Assembly (NCBI GenBank): GCA_938023035.1
Contig: CALIDI010000019.1
Span: forward strand, 1 to 32,676
Direction of reading: 5' to 3'
Source of the DNA: an uncultured Leptolyngbyaceae cyanobacterium
Lineage (GTDB): Bacteria > Cyanobacteriota > Cyanobacteriia > Leptolyngbyales > Leptolyngbyaceae
DNA: 32,676 bases
A program made the translations under genes and the position numbers. The notes beneath the pieces were generated by a model. It searched no databases. It was given only the letters and a program-made list of their open reading frames with translations, and was not told the origin of the DNA. Within the stretch, counting starts at the first letter, position 1, and the number at the start of each line of letters is the position of its first letter. Of this stretch, positions 8,519 to 15,843 are shown one piece after another.

Positions 8519-10159
8519 ATGAAGCGCTTTGCCCAACTGTTTCAACAGGTCGATGCGACAACATCCACCAATGCCAAGGTGCAGGCTCTGGCCCACTACT
8601 TTCAAACCGAGCAACCACGCAACTTGGTTTGGGCACTTTACCTCTTACTGGGCAAAACGCGCCGTCGCCTAGTGACGGCGCACACCTTGCGCAAGGTGTT
8701 TTTGCAAGTATCCGCCATGCCAGAGTGGCTATTTAGTGACTGCTATGCTCAAGTGGGCGACTCCGCCGAAACCATTGCCCTGTTGCTGCAAGATATCCCT
8801 TTGCGCCAAGGTCAGCCGGCAGTCGATGACCTCAACCTCCCCTTGCACGAGTGGATGGAGCGCGTCATTCCCCAGGTAAAAGACCTAGAAACCGAGACTG
8901 AACTGGTGGCTTGTATCACTTCCTGGTGGGCCGCTCTGGATAATTTTGAAGTCTTTGTTTTAAATAAGCTGTTAACAGGAGCCTTTCGGATTGGGGTTTC
9001 TGAAAAACTGGTGATCAAGGGCTTGGCAGTGGCTACAGGTATCCCAGAAGCAGTTCTGGCCCATCGTCTCATGGGGGATTTTGCTCCGACGCTGGGCTTT
9101 TATCAACAACTGCTCAGCCCAGAGGCAACAGAGCGATCGCCCAGCCAACCCTATCCCTTCTTTCTCGCTTCCCCATTGGAAGTCGATCGCTTTCAAACCG
9201 AAGATTTGAGCCAGTGGCAGGCCGAATGGAAGTGGGACGGCATCCGCGCCCAACTTATCCACCGCAGCGGCGAATGCTTTATCTGGTCACGGGGCGAAGA
9301 CTTAATTACCCATCAGTTTCCAGAATTGCAGCCCTTTCTGCAAAGCTTGCCCAGTGGGGTGGTGTTAGATGGCGAAATCCTCTGCTGGCAGGGCGATCGT
9401 CCGATGCATTTCAACCATTTGCAGAAACGTCTGGGGCGTAAACGCGTCAGTCAAAAGATGATCACAGAAAATCCGGTTTGCCTGATTGCCTATGACCTGC
9501 TGGAGTGGCAGGGAAAAGACTGGCGAAACTACCCCCTCTGCGATCGCCGTCAACAGCTCCTAGAACTATTGGAATCTTTTCCTTCTCCCGTAGCACGACT
9601 ATCTCAAGCCCTGGAATTTTCGAGCTTGGCAGATTTAGAACAATTACGCGCAGAGGCACGACAGCAGGGGGCCGAAGGATTGGTGCTGAAGGCTCGCAAT
9701 AGCCCCTATCTGGTCGGGCGAAAACGGGGCTACTGGTGGAAATACAAGCTAGAGCCAATGTCTCTTGATGCAGTGCTGCTCTACGCCCAGGCAGGCAGCG
9801 GTAAGCGAGCCAACCTCTTCACCGATTACACCTTTGCCCTCTGGCAAGGGCAGGATCTCGTCCCCTTTGCCAAAGCCTATTCGGGGCTGGATAACCAGGA
9901 AATTAATGAGCTGGATAAATGGATCCGGAAACATACCCTAGAAAAGTTTGGCCCAGTCCGCTCCGTTGAGCCAAGCCAGGTCTTTGAGATTGGCTTTGAG
10001 GGGATCACCGAATCCAATCGCCACAAATCTGGAATTTCAGTGCGGTTTCCGCGCATTTTGCGCTGGCGCAAAGATAAATCCGCTACCGAAGCCGATACTC
10101 TGGTAGCAGCTATTGCTCTGCTTAAGCTGATGGATAGAAGCACTAGCGCACCTGGATAA
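8519..10159 (+). CDS. ATP-dependent DNA ligase
   Basis: The 546-residue product is an ATP-dependent DNA ligase, which seals nicks through a lysyl-AMP intermediate. Order of domains: an N-terminal DNA-binding domain (residues about 1-200), the nucleotidyltransferase domain with the catalytic Lys238 in motif I (KWDG, residues 238-241), then SRGED, VLDGEILCW (motif III), LIAYDLLEW, EGLVLKAR (motif IV), WWKYK (motif V), and an OB-fold domain ending with RFPRILRWRKDK. A longer frame begins with TTG at 8477 inside the channel gene, but the ATG at 8519 gives the usual start MKRFAQLF and is preferred. The channel stops 13 bases upstream, so the two are probably co-transcribed. Cyanobacteria use the NAD+-dependent LigA for replication, so this enzyme most likely serves repair together with the exonuclease at 5932-6927. 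The family is firm, the role inferred. Confidence 0.94.
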   Translation: MKRFAQLFQQVDATTSTNAKVQALAHYFQTEQPRNLVWALYLLLGKTRRRLVTAHTLRKVFLQVSAMPEWLFSDCYAQVGDSAETIALLLQDIPLRQGQPAVDDLNLPLHEWMERVIPQVKDLETETELVACITSWWAALDNFEVFVLNKLLTGAFRIGVSEKLVIKGLAVATGIPEAVLAHRLMGDFAPTLGFYQQLLSPEATERSPSQPYPFFLASPLEVDRFQTEDLSQWQAEWKWDGIRAQLIHRSGECFIWSRGEDLITHQFPELQPFLQSLPSGVVLDGEILCWQGDRPMHFNHLQKRLGRKRVSQKMITENPVCLIAYDLLEWQGKDWRNYPLCDRRQQLLELLESFPSPVARLSQALEFSSLADLEQLRAEARQQGAEGLVLKARNSPYLVGRKRGYWWKYKLEPMSLDAVLLYAQAGSGKRANLFTDYTFALWQGQDLVPFAKAYSGLDNQEINELDKWIRKHTLEKFGPVRSVEPSQVFEIGFEGITESNRHKSGISVRFPRILRWRKDKSATEADTLVAAIALLKLMDRSTSAPG

Positions 10160-10718
10160 ATTATGTCCACTATGAATCAAGTGATACCGATTTCAACAGA
10201 AAATAGGATAAACATCTAGCTGAACACCTGGCGCTGTGGGGCTTCTGCTATCTAAAATCGCAAATCATTCGACCAGCTCACTACACCTCCAACATTCAAA
10301 ATGGGATAACTGATCACCAAAAACGCGGAAGACATAGCAGATTGATGAACCTCGATGAGCAGAGACATGAATGACTCAGCTTTTAATTCATGTCTTCTAA
10401 TTCACGTAACGTGTCAATCTCCTAAGAAATTAGATTTTCAATCAGCATAAATACTTAACCATTACATCCCATAACTTTCATCCAGAGGGCGCGCCAGCAC
10501 GTGCAATGCTAGGCATATTGCGTCAATCTAATTTCTGTACTTTTAGACACACTTTTCTTCAATTTCAAGCATTGATTGACCGTTCCCTATTCCACTCTGA
10601 CAACTGCCCATCTAACGCGACCTTTGCCGCTGGCAACGGGTCATAGTAAAGGTAGCCACGGTTAATTTAGAGGGGTATCCGCCATTCACGATCAAGTTAA
10701 CTGAACGGGTTTGTCCGG

Positions 10719-10850
10719 TTCACCTTTGAGAGAGTGTCATGGGCGACTCTTTACATTTCCAACTACCCCCCGCTCCGTTAAGTTTGCTCAAGGGATAGTG
10801 TTTGGTAGCTGTCTTCATCCTAGAAAAGGCCCTTGCATCTCAAAGGTGAA
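10719..10850 (+). ncRNA. Candidate structured RNA with a 13-bp closing stem
   Basis: TTCACCTTTGAGA (10719-10731) pairs perfectly with TCTCAAAGGTGAA (10838-10850) across a 106-base interior. Inside it, CAAGGG (10789-10794) pairs with CCCTTG (10830-10835), extendable by TGC/GCA across a two-base bulge, and a small GAGT/ACTC hairpin occupies 10732-10749. AACTACC (10761-10767) can nearly pair with GGTAGCT (10804-10810), which would cross the inner stem as a pseudoknot. Upstream, TGAAC (10702-10706) pairs with GTTCA (10718-10722), overlapping the closing stem, so two folds are mutually exclusive. It does not carry the SRP, tmRNA or RNase P signatures I know. A 6S-like RNA, another small RNA or a cis-acting leader are all possible. 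Strand is assigned from the hairpin plus T-run at 10879-10901 and is uncertain. Confidence 0.4.
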
Positions 10851-10878
10851 AGATCCGTAATTTTTCTGGCTAGATTTC

Positions 10879-10901
10879 GCCCCATATGGGGGCACCTTTT
10901 T
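10879..10901 (+). terminator. Terminator-like hairpin after the candidate RNA
   Basis: GCCCC (10879-10883), ATAT, then GGGGGC (10888-10893) forms a GC-rich hairpin, followed by ACC and a TTTTT run (10897-10901). It lies 28 bases past the closing stem of the candidate RNA, which fits an intrinsic terminator. The core CCCCATATGGGG is also a perfect palindrome and could instead be a protein-binding site. Confidence 0.4.
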
Positions 10902-11067
10902 CCTAGAAGGAACGTTATACTTCTGTATGGTTCACATTAATCATGTCTGCATCAACTTTTCACTTCCTTCTCAGACCTGCAATCGGATTTTATTCAGGAA
11001 AGCAGCCGATTCTTAGCGTAGGTAGAGATAGATATTTCAATCCTCATGTGAATGAGGCCGAGGTATT

Positions 11068-11442
11068 ATGAAACATTACCCTAACACCCCTTCCGCTTCA
11101 GGCAGTGGGCAGTTTGTATGGGTTTCGAGCGAAATTCCCTTCACTCCGGTCACTACGTCTCCTGTACGGCCTGCTCAACGTCGTTTTGCGCCGCTTCAAC
11201 CCCTACGCCAATGGCTTGACGAGCTAGTCATTGACGATCAAGAGCTGGCTCATCTGATTTGTCGTATGATTCCAGCCCAATGTCCTTTTGAGCGTCGCTT
11301 TACCCTCTTTGGGCGCACGATTCTTTACATCCCTCCTCTCTGTAAGCTCAATCCCCTTTATGAGCAGTTTGTGGGCTTGCGTTTTCGGGCGCTCTGTTAT
11401 CTGGCAGATGTCTGTGGTGAAGATGTCACTGCCTATTGCTAG
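11068..11442 (+). CDS. Small Mo-nitro_C (Mo-dependent nitrogenase C-terminal) domain protein
   Basis: The 124-residue product matches the short cyanobacterial family annotated as Mo-dependent nitrogenase C-terminus. The conserved block is residues about 46-124: LRQWLDELVIDD, LAHLICRMIPAQCPFER, LFGRTILYIPPLCKLNPLYEQ, LRFRALCYLAD and CGEDVTAYC. It has six Cys, at least some of them spaced as in relatives. The first 45 residues are low-complexity, rich in Ser, Pro and Thr. Despite the name, such stand-alone proteins are found in cyanobacteria that do not fix nitrogen, so the gene is no evidence for nitrogenase. A GAGG ribosome binding site precedes the ATG. The Rrf2-type regulator follows 70 bases downstream on the same strand. 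Function is unknown. Confidence 0.8.
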   Translation: MKHYPNTPSASGSGQFVWVSSEIPFTPVTTSPVRPAQRRFAPLQPLRQWLDELVIDDQELAHLICRMIPAQCPFERRFTLFGRTILYIPPLCKLNPLYEQFVGLRFRALCYLADVCGEDVTAYC

Positions 11443-11512
11443 GGTTGGGCCTTCCCAAAGCTAGCGATTACACCTGGTTGCGTTCTGCCACTGATCTCTG
11501 CCGCCGTTTTTA

Positions 11513-11956
11513 ATGAAGTTGACTACCCGTGGGCATTACAGCGTCAAGGCGCTACTTGATTTAGCACTACAGCCGGGTTATGGGCCAGCTTCGGTACGAG
11601 CGATCGCCCAACGTCAAGATCTTCCAGCCCCCTATCTGGAAAAGCTGCTGATTGAGATGCGCCGCGCTGGATTAGTGCAATCCATCCGGGGAGTGCAAGG
11701 GGGGTATCAACTGGCCTATCCCCCTGCACAAATCTCTTTAGGTCATATTCTGGAGGCTGTGGGCGAGAGTATTGATCCCCTTCCTCGGCATCGGCCTAAT
11801 GATGATCAGGCAGAGGATTGGGTCACTTTTACCCTATGGAACCGGCTACACCAAAAATTGCTGGAGGCGCTTTACAGCATCTCTCTGGAAGACCTTTATT
11901 ACGATGCTCGGAGCTGGCAGGCCTCTCAGGGAGAAGCTCCTAGCTTTGTTGTCTGA
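11513..11956 (+). CDS. Rrf2-family transcriptional regulator lacking Fe-S cysteines
   Basis: The 147-residue product is a winged-helix regulator of the Rrf2 family. The N-terminus MKLTTRGHYSVKALLDLA and the segments VRAIAQRQDLPAPYLEKLL (helix-turn-helix) and LVQSIRGVQGGYQLA (wing) are typical. IscR, NsrR and RsrR in this family bind an Fe-S cluster through three Cys in the loop after the wing; this protein has no Cys at all, and that region reads ESIDPLPRHRPNDDQ. It therefore belongs with the cluster-free members such as the CymR-type regulators, and its signal must be something else. The extended C-terminus ends SWQASQGEAPSFVV. Its targets cannot be told from the sequence; the nearest same-strand neighbour is the Mo-nitro_C gene 70 bases upstream. 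No ribosome binding site is obvious before the ATG. Confidence 0.88.
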   Translation: MKLTTRGHYSVKALLDLALQPGYGPASVRAIAQRQDLPAPYLEKLLIEMRRAGLVQSIRGVQGGYQLAYPPAQISLGHILEAVGESIDPLPRHRPNDDQAEDWVTFTLWNRLHQKLLEALYSISLEDLYYDARSWQASQGEAPSFVV

Positions 11957-12274
11957 AGGTTGCGATCAGAGCGGTTAGCCGTTAGCCCCTAGCTTTGACT
12001 AGCTTTTAACATTAGCTTTCCAGAGGTTGCTGGTAAACACCTGACACAAGCGATCTTTTCGTTGGCTCCCTGCAACCCGACCTGAACAACGATGCGCAGG
12101 AAGCCATCTTGAAGGGTTTGCTCCTTTCTGAAAATCGCCTGAGGGAGTTGCAGGCAATCTTGTACCGTGGGGGATACTCTACGAAAAGGCTATGCCAGCA
12201 GCAGTCTCTGCCCAAGGGGTTGAATCAGTCGGCAGAATCGGGGCCTTATTTCTACGCTTTCTTGGTTTTCGTGG
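11957..12274. other. Spacer between the Rrf2 gene and the ABC permease
   Basis: This 318-base spacer lies between two convergent genes. A plus-strand frame is open from 12037 to a TGA at 12283-12285 (82 codons, including NNDAQEAILKGLLLSENR), but it has no ATG or GTG start, so I do not annotate a gene. The minus-strand frame at 12012-12215 looks like a shadow. No terminator hairpin with a T-run was seen. Confidence 0.5.
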
Positions 12275-13120
12275 TCAGCCTTTGATTCCTGTGTTGGCAA
12301 TACCTCGAATAAATTGGCGTTGACCCAGCAAAAACACCACAACTACAGGCACAGTAGTAATTGTGACGGCTGCCATCAGCACAGACCAGTCGTTTGTGAA
12401 TTGCTCTTGCAATTCTGCCAGAGCGAGCTGCACGGTGCGCAGTTCTGGGCGAGTTGTAAACACAAGGGGTTTAAACAGGTCATTCCACTCGCCGACAAAA
12501 GTGAACAAAGCAACGGTTACAATGGCAGGACGGGCCAAAGGTAGCAACACCCATCCTAAAATTTGGAGACGATTGGCTCCATCCAGCATGGCTGCCTCTT
12601 CTAACTCGACTGGAATGGTCAGGAAATATTGCCGCATTAAAAAGATGCTGAACCCACTAGCAGCGGTGGGTAAAATGAGCGCCCCATAGGTATTAATTAG
12701 GCCAGCGGCTTTCAACAGCAGAAAGATCGGAATCACCAATAGCTGAAAGGGGATCACCAGGGTCGCTAACACCAGCAGTAAAACGATGTTTCGACCGCCA
12801 AAGTGAAGCCGTGCCAGAGCGTACCCGGCTAGAGTAGAGGTCAAGATCTGGCCGGCAGCAACACCTAAGGCCACAAGTAGTGAGTTGGCAAAAGCCAGTA
12901 AAAAGTCACCCTGCCTCCAGGCTTGCTGAAAGTTTGCGATGCCCCAATGGGCGACATTAGGCTCTAGCGTCCCTCCAGTGACCAGACAGGCGGTTGCTAT
13001 AACGATAACTAGGGGTAAGAGGGTTAACCCTGCCCCCAGACTCATAATGAGATTAGTCAATGGCTGCCATAGAGCCTGGGCAATTGCTTGTCGAAGGGAG
13101 GAGAGATTCTCTTGGGACAT
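12275..13120 (-). CDS. Carbohydrate-type ABC transporter permease (MalG-like), orphan
   Basis: The 281-residue product is an inner-membrane permease of the MalG/UgpE type. It has about six membrane segments, starting with a long hydrophobic segment near residues 22-50 and ending with VVVVFLLGQRQFIRGIANTGIKG, the usual C-terminus of this group. The EAA loop that docks on the ATPase is present (EEAAMLDGANRLQILGWVLLP). A longer frame begins at 13183, but the ATG at 13118-13120 (MSQENLSS) removes an atypical Cys-rich leader and is preferred; its ribosome binding site is weak. The usual partners (a MalF-type permease, a binding protein and an ATPase) are not next to it, so it probably works with subunits encoded elsewhere. 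The substrate is likely a sugar or glucosylglycerol-like compound, inferred from family only. It is divergent from ado over a 134-base region. Confidence 0.87.
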   Translation of the reverse strand: MSQENLSSLRQAIAQALWQPLTNLIMSLGAGLTLLPLVIVIATACLVTGGTLEPNVAHWGIANFQQAWRQGDFLLAFANSLLVALGVAAGQILTSTLAGYALARLHFGGRNIVLLLVLATLVIPFQLLVIPIFLLLKAAGLINTYGALILPTAASGFSIFLMRQYFLTIPVELEEAAMLDGANRLQILGWVLLPLARPAIVTVALFTFVGEWNDLFKPLVFTTRPELRTVQLALAELQEQFTNDWSVLMAAVTITTVPVVVVFLLGQRQFIRGIANTGIKG

Positions 13121-13150
13121 TGGTGATTTGCAGCGGTTAAAGGCTAAAGT

Positions 13151-13199
13151 AATACAAGTGCAGGTTGAGATGATCTGTAACACTCAACCTTAATGTATT
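13151..13199. promoter_or_regulatory. Nested inverted repeat in the permease/ado divergent promoter region
   Basis: AGGTTGAG (13162-13169) and CTCAACCT (13183-13190) form perfect arms around a 13-base spacer. Outside them AATACA (13151-13156) and TGTATT (13194-13199) also pair. The element lies 30 bases before the permease ATG and 55 bases before the ado ATG, upstream of both, so it may be an operator or a 5'-leader hairpin. No regulator can be assigned. Confidence 0.45.
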
Positions 13200-13254
13200 G
13201 TCATATTGTCCTAATGCCGAGCAATCGGCTAGTTTTCTGAGGAGATGAGACCCT

Positions 13255-13950
13255 ATGCCGCAGCTTGAGGCGAGTGTAGCAATCGATTTTCACTGTGAGG
13301 CTTACAAAGATGCTTACAGTCGGATTAATGCCATTGTGATTGAAGGCGAGCAGGAAGCCACAGATAATTACCAAAAGCTAGCTGAACTGCTGCCGGATGA
13401 CGCTGCCCAACTGCTCAGCCTCGCCAAAATGGAAAATCGACATCGTAAGGGCTTTGAAGCCTGCGGTCGAAATCTGGGCGTAATCCCAGATATGGAGTTT
13501 GCCCGCGATTTTTTTGCTCAACTCCATGGCAACTTTCAGCAGGCTGCCGCAGCAGGCAAGGTCGTTACCTGTCTGTTGATCCAATCTTTGATCATTGAGT
13601 GTTTTGCGATCGCAGCTTACAACATTTACATTCCTGTGGCGGATGATTTTGCTCGCAAGATTACTGAGGGTGTGGTGAAAGACGAGTATAGCCATCTTAA
13701 TTTTGGTGAAGAATGGCTGAAAGCGAATTTTGCTGATGCTAAGGCAGAGTTAGAGGAAGCTAACCAGCAAAATCTCCCCCTAGTCTGGCAAATGCTGAAT
13801 CAAGTTGAGGTAGATGCCCGCATTCTGGGTATGGAGAAGGAAGCCCTGGTAGAAGACTTTATGATTCAGTACGGAGAGGCTCTAGAAAATATCGGATTTA
13901 CGACCCGAGAAATCATGCGGATGTCGGCGATGGGTCTGGCGGCAGCTTAA
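13255..13950 (+). CDS. ado: Aldehyde-deformylating oxygenase (alkane synthase)
   Basis: The 231-residue product is the ferritin-like di-iron enzyme that converts fatty aldehydes to alkanes one carbon shorter, releasing formate and using O2 and electrons from ferredoxin. All six metal ligands are present: Glu32, Glu60, His63, Glu115, Glu144 and His147, at the same positions as in the 231-residue Synechococcus elongatus enzyme. The typical segments [18 protein letters not shown] and [16 protein letters not shown] flank them. The ATG at 13255 has a GAGGAGA stretch about 13 bases upstream. aar follows on the same strand after a 508-base gap, as in most cyanobacteria, and supplies its aldehyde substrate. 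The gap is long enough for aar to have its own promoter. Identification is firm. Confidence 0.97.
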   Translation: MPQLEASVAIDFHCEAYKDAYSRINAIVIEGEQEATDNYQKLAELLPDDAAQLLSLAKMENRHRKGFEACGRNLGVIPDMEFARDFFAQLHGNFQQAAAAGKVVTCLLIQSLIIECFAIAAYNIYIPVADDFARKITEGVVKDEYSHLNFGEEWLKANFADAKAELEEANQQNLPLVWQMLNQVEVDARILGMEKEALVEDFMIQYGEALENIGFTTREIMRMSAMGLAAA

Positions 13951-14458
13951 CTGGGAGAGGATCGGCGTAGGCCAATCATTCCGAGTCAGGTTTTTCTAGG
14001 TTGGCGTTCTCTGGTTTTCTAGGGTGCGGTTACAGGGCAGCTTCGCAACTTCGATTTAGGGCGCTGTTTTGCAGCGCGATCGCTTGTGACTTGAGCGATT
14101 TTATGGCCTACTCCATAGTCAGAAGCCTGTTGCTTTGAGCGGCTGGCTAGAGGCGTAAAAGTCGTGCCTCCTCTAGAACATTCTGATAGAACATTCTGAC
14201 TCAAGCATTTAGCCATCTACTAACGTTGGCTCCTGAGCTTGGTTTGAAGCCTACCAGCGCGATCGCCCGACTTGGTCTGCGTTTGCCTTACCGATTAGAT
14301 TAAGTGATTGCCCTGGCAACTTCCCTTAAATGATTAAATCGAGTCTTTTTGCGTTTCCGATGCAGACGGGTAGCCTCAAACACCATTCTTAGGTACGCTA
14401 GTGACGTTTGCTCATTAATGATATCTTAAAACTCGCTTCAGAATAATTGGAACCATTC
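13951..14458. other. Spacer between ado and aar
   Basis: This 508-base region holds HIP1 sites near 14079 and 14261 and a tandem 13-base repeat (listed separately). It should contain an aar promoter; no clear box pair was picked out. The minus-strand frame at 14019-14216 has no coding character. Confidence 0.55.
14174..14199. promoter_or_regulatory. Tandem 13-bp repeat upstream of aar
   Basis: TAGAACATTCTGA occurs twice back to back (14174-14186 and 14187-14199). Each copy contains AGAA and TTCT as inverted arms, and the junction forms another such palindrome (TTCT-GAT-AGAA). The 13-base period puts the copies a little more than one helical turn apart. It lies 260 bases before the aar ATG. 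It may be a regulator-binding array, but position alone does not prove it. Confidence 0.35.
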
Positions 14459-15478
14459 ATGTTTGGTTTAATTGGTCACCTTACCAGCTTAGAGCATGCC
14501 CAAGCCGTCGCCAGAGATTTGGGTTATCCGGAATACGCAGATCAAGGGCTTGATTTTTGGTGCAGTGCCCCGCCACAAATCGTAGATGAGATTAGGGTTA
14601 CGAGCATCACTGGGCAGGTGATTGAGGGGCGGTATGTAGAGTCTTGCTTCTTACCAGAAATGCTGGCCAGTCGGCGAATTAAAGCAGCAACTCGTAAGAT
14701 TGTGAATGCCATGGCCCATGCTCAGAAGCATGGCATCAACATCACGGCCCTTGGTGGGTTTTCTTCCATCATTTTTGAGAACTTTAACCTGGAAAGCGTG
14801 AGTCATGTCCGCAATGTCATGCTCGACTTTAAGCGGTTCACCACTGGTAATACCCATACCGCCTATATCATTGCGCGCCAAATTGAACAGGCGGCCCCAA
14901 AGCTAGGGATTAATTTATCCCAGGCGACTGTAGCCGTCTGTGGAGCAACTGGTGATATCGGCAGTGCTGTTTGTCGCTGGCTCAATCAACGTACCGATGT
15001 GCAGGAGTTATTGCTGGTTGCCCGCAATCAAGAACGACTGGAAGCCCTCCAGGATGAGCTAGGACGCGGCAAGATTCTGGCTTTAGATGAGGCGATGCCC
15101 CAAGCCGATATCATTGTCTGGGTGGCCAGTATGCCAAAAGGGATGGAAATTGATCCCAATGTCTTGAGACAGCCCTGTCTACTTATTGACGGGGGTTATC
15201 CTAAAAATCTCGGGACAAAGATTCAACAGGACGGGGTCATTGTCTTGAATGGGGGCATTGTGGAGCATTCCCTCGATATTGACTGGAACATCATGCGGAT
15301 TGTTAACATGGATGTCCCAGCTCGGCAGCTTTTTGCTTGTTTTGCTGAGTCAATGCTGTTGGAGTTTGAAAAATGGCACACCAACTTCTCCTGGGGACGA
15401 AATCGCATTACGGTTGAGAAAATGGAGCAAATTGGTGAAGTGTCCGTCAAGCATGGTTTTCGCCCTCTGCTGGTCTAG
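14459..15478 (+). CDS. aar: Fatty acyl-ACP reductase (aldehyde-forming)
   Basis: The 339-residue product reduces long-chain fatty acyl-ACP (or acyl-CoA) to the fatty aldehyde with NADPH, the first step of cyanobacterial alkane synthesis. The nucleotide-binding glycine motif is at residues 161-168 (CGATGDIG). The catalytic Cys that forms the thioester is Cys294 in LFACFAES, the same number as in the S. elongatus enzyme. The N-terminus [15 protein letters not shown] and C-terminal FRPLLV are characteristic. The open frame extends 12 bases further to a TTG at 14447, but the ATG at 14459 gives the conserved start. ado lies upstream on the same strand. In many cyanobacteria accA follows aar; here the next gene is dnaB on the opposite strand, so that link is broken. 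Identification is firm. Confidence 0.97.
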   Translation: MFGLIGHLTSLEHAQAVARDLGYPEYADQGLDFWCSAPPQIVDEIRVTSITGQVIEGRYVESCFLPEMLASRRIKAATRKIVNAMAHAQKHGINITALGGFSSIIFENFNLESVSHVRNVMLDFKRFTTGNTHTAYIIARQIEQAAPKLGINLSQATVAVCGATGDIGSAVCRWLNQRTDVQELLLVARNQERLEALQDELGRGKILALDEAMPQADIIVWVASMPKGMEIDPNVLRQPCLLIDGGYPKNLGTKIQQDGVIVLNGGIVEHSLDIDWNIMRIVNMDVPARQLFACFAESMLLEFEKWHTNFSWGRNRITVEKMEQIGEVSVKHGFRPLLV

Positions 15479-15843
15479 TTCTGCTGACAGGGCTGAGGTT
15501 TAAAGCTGGGTCAACACTCAAAGTAATCGGGCTTTTACTGTGGTTAACCTGCTTGTACTCTCCTCTGCTCCAAAGCTCTAAAGAAGCTCTCAAGTTAGTG
15601 AGTTTGTAGCGATCGCTCCAGCGATTTCTTGTAACAGCTTAGATTTTGAATGTGCCATGCGGAAGAGTAGAAACCCTAAAGCGCTAGGCGTTTGATTAGG
15701 TGTCGCTCTATTGCCAGCTTGCTAAAATATTGGGAGTTGAGGCGGGTGAGTGATTGCCCATAACCTGCATCCTCCTCGTTCTTCACAACCAACAATATTG
15801 GCTCAGCTATCCACTGGCTAAGTATCCACTGACCAAACACCTA
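15479..15843. other. Convergent spacer between aar and dnaB
   Basis: This 365-base stretch contains one HIP1 site near 15609. I saw no ORF with coding character, no T-run hairpin and no repeat shared with other spacers in the window. Confidence 0.55.

Larger units (their letters stand above)
10160..11067. other. 908-base gene-free region upstream of the Mo-nitro_C gene
   Basis: No ORF of coding character exists on either strand. The stretch 10702-10901 has strong secondary-structure potential and is listed as a candidate RNA gene. The part 10160-10700 holds scattered AT-rich sequence with no repeat or gene that I can support. The last 150 bases should hold the promoter of the gene at 11068, which has a GAGG ribosome binding site about 8 bases before its ATG. 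Confidence 0.6.

Noticed and set aside
11068-11442. Evidence for nitrogen fixation
   Set aside because: The Mo-nitro_C name refers to a domain also found as stand-alone small proteins in non-fixing cyanobacteria; no nif gene is in the window.
12012-12215. 67-codon minus-strand ORF
   Set aside because: Composition rich in Cys, Arg and Ser, with no family match; looks like a shadow of the open plus-strand frame.
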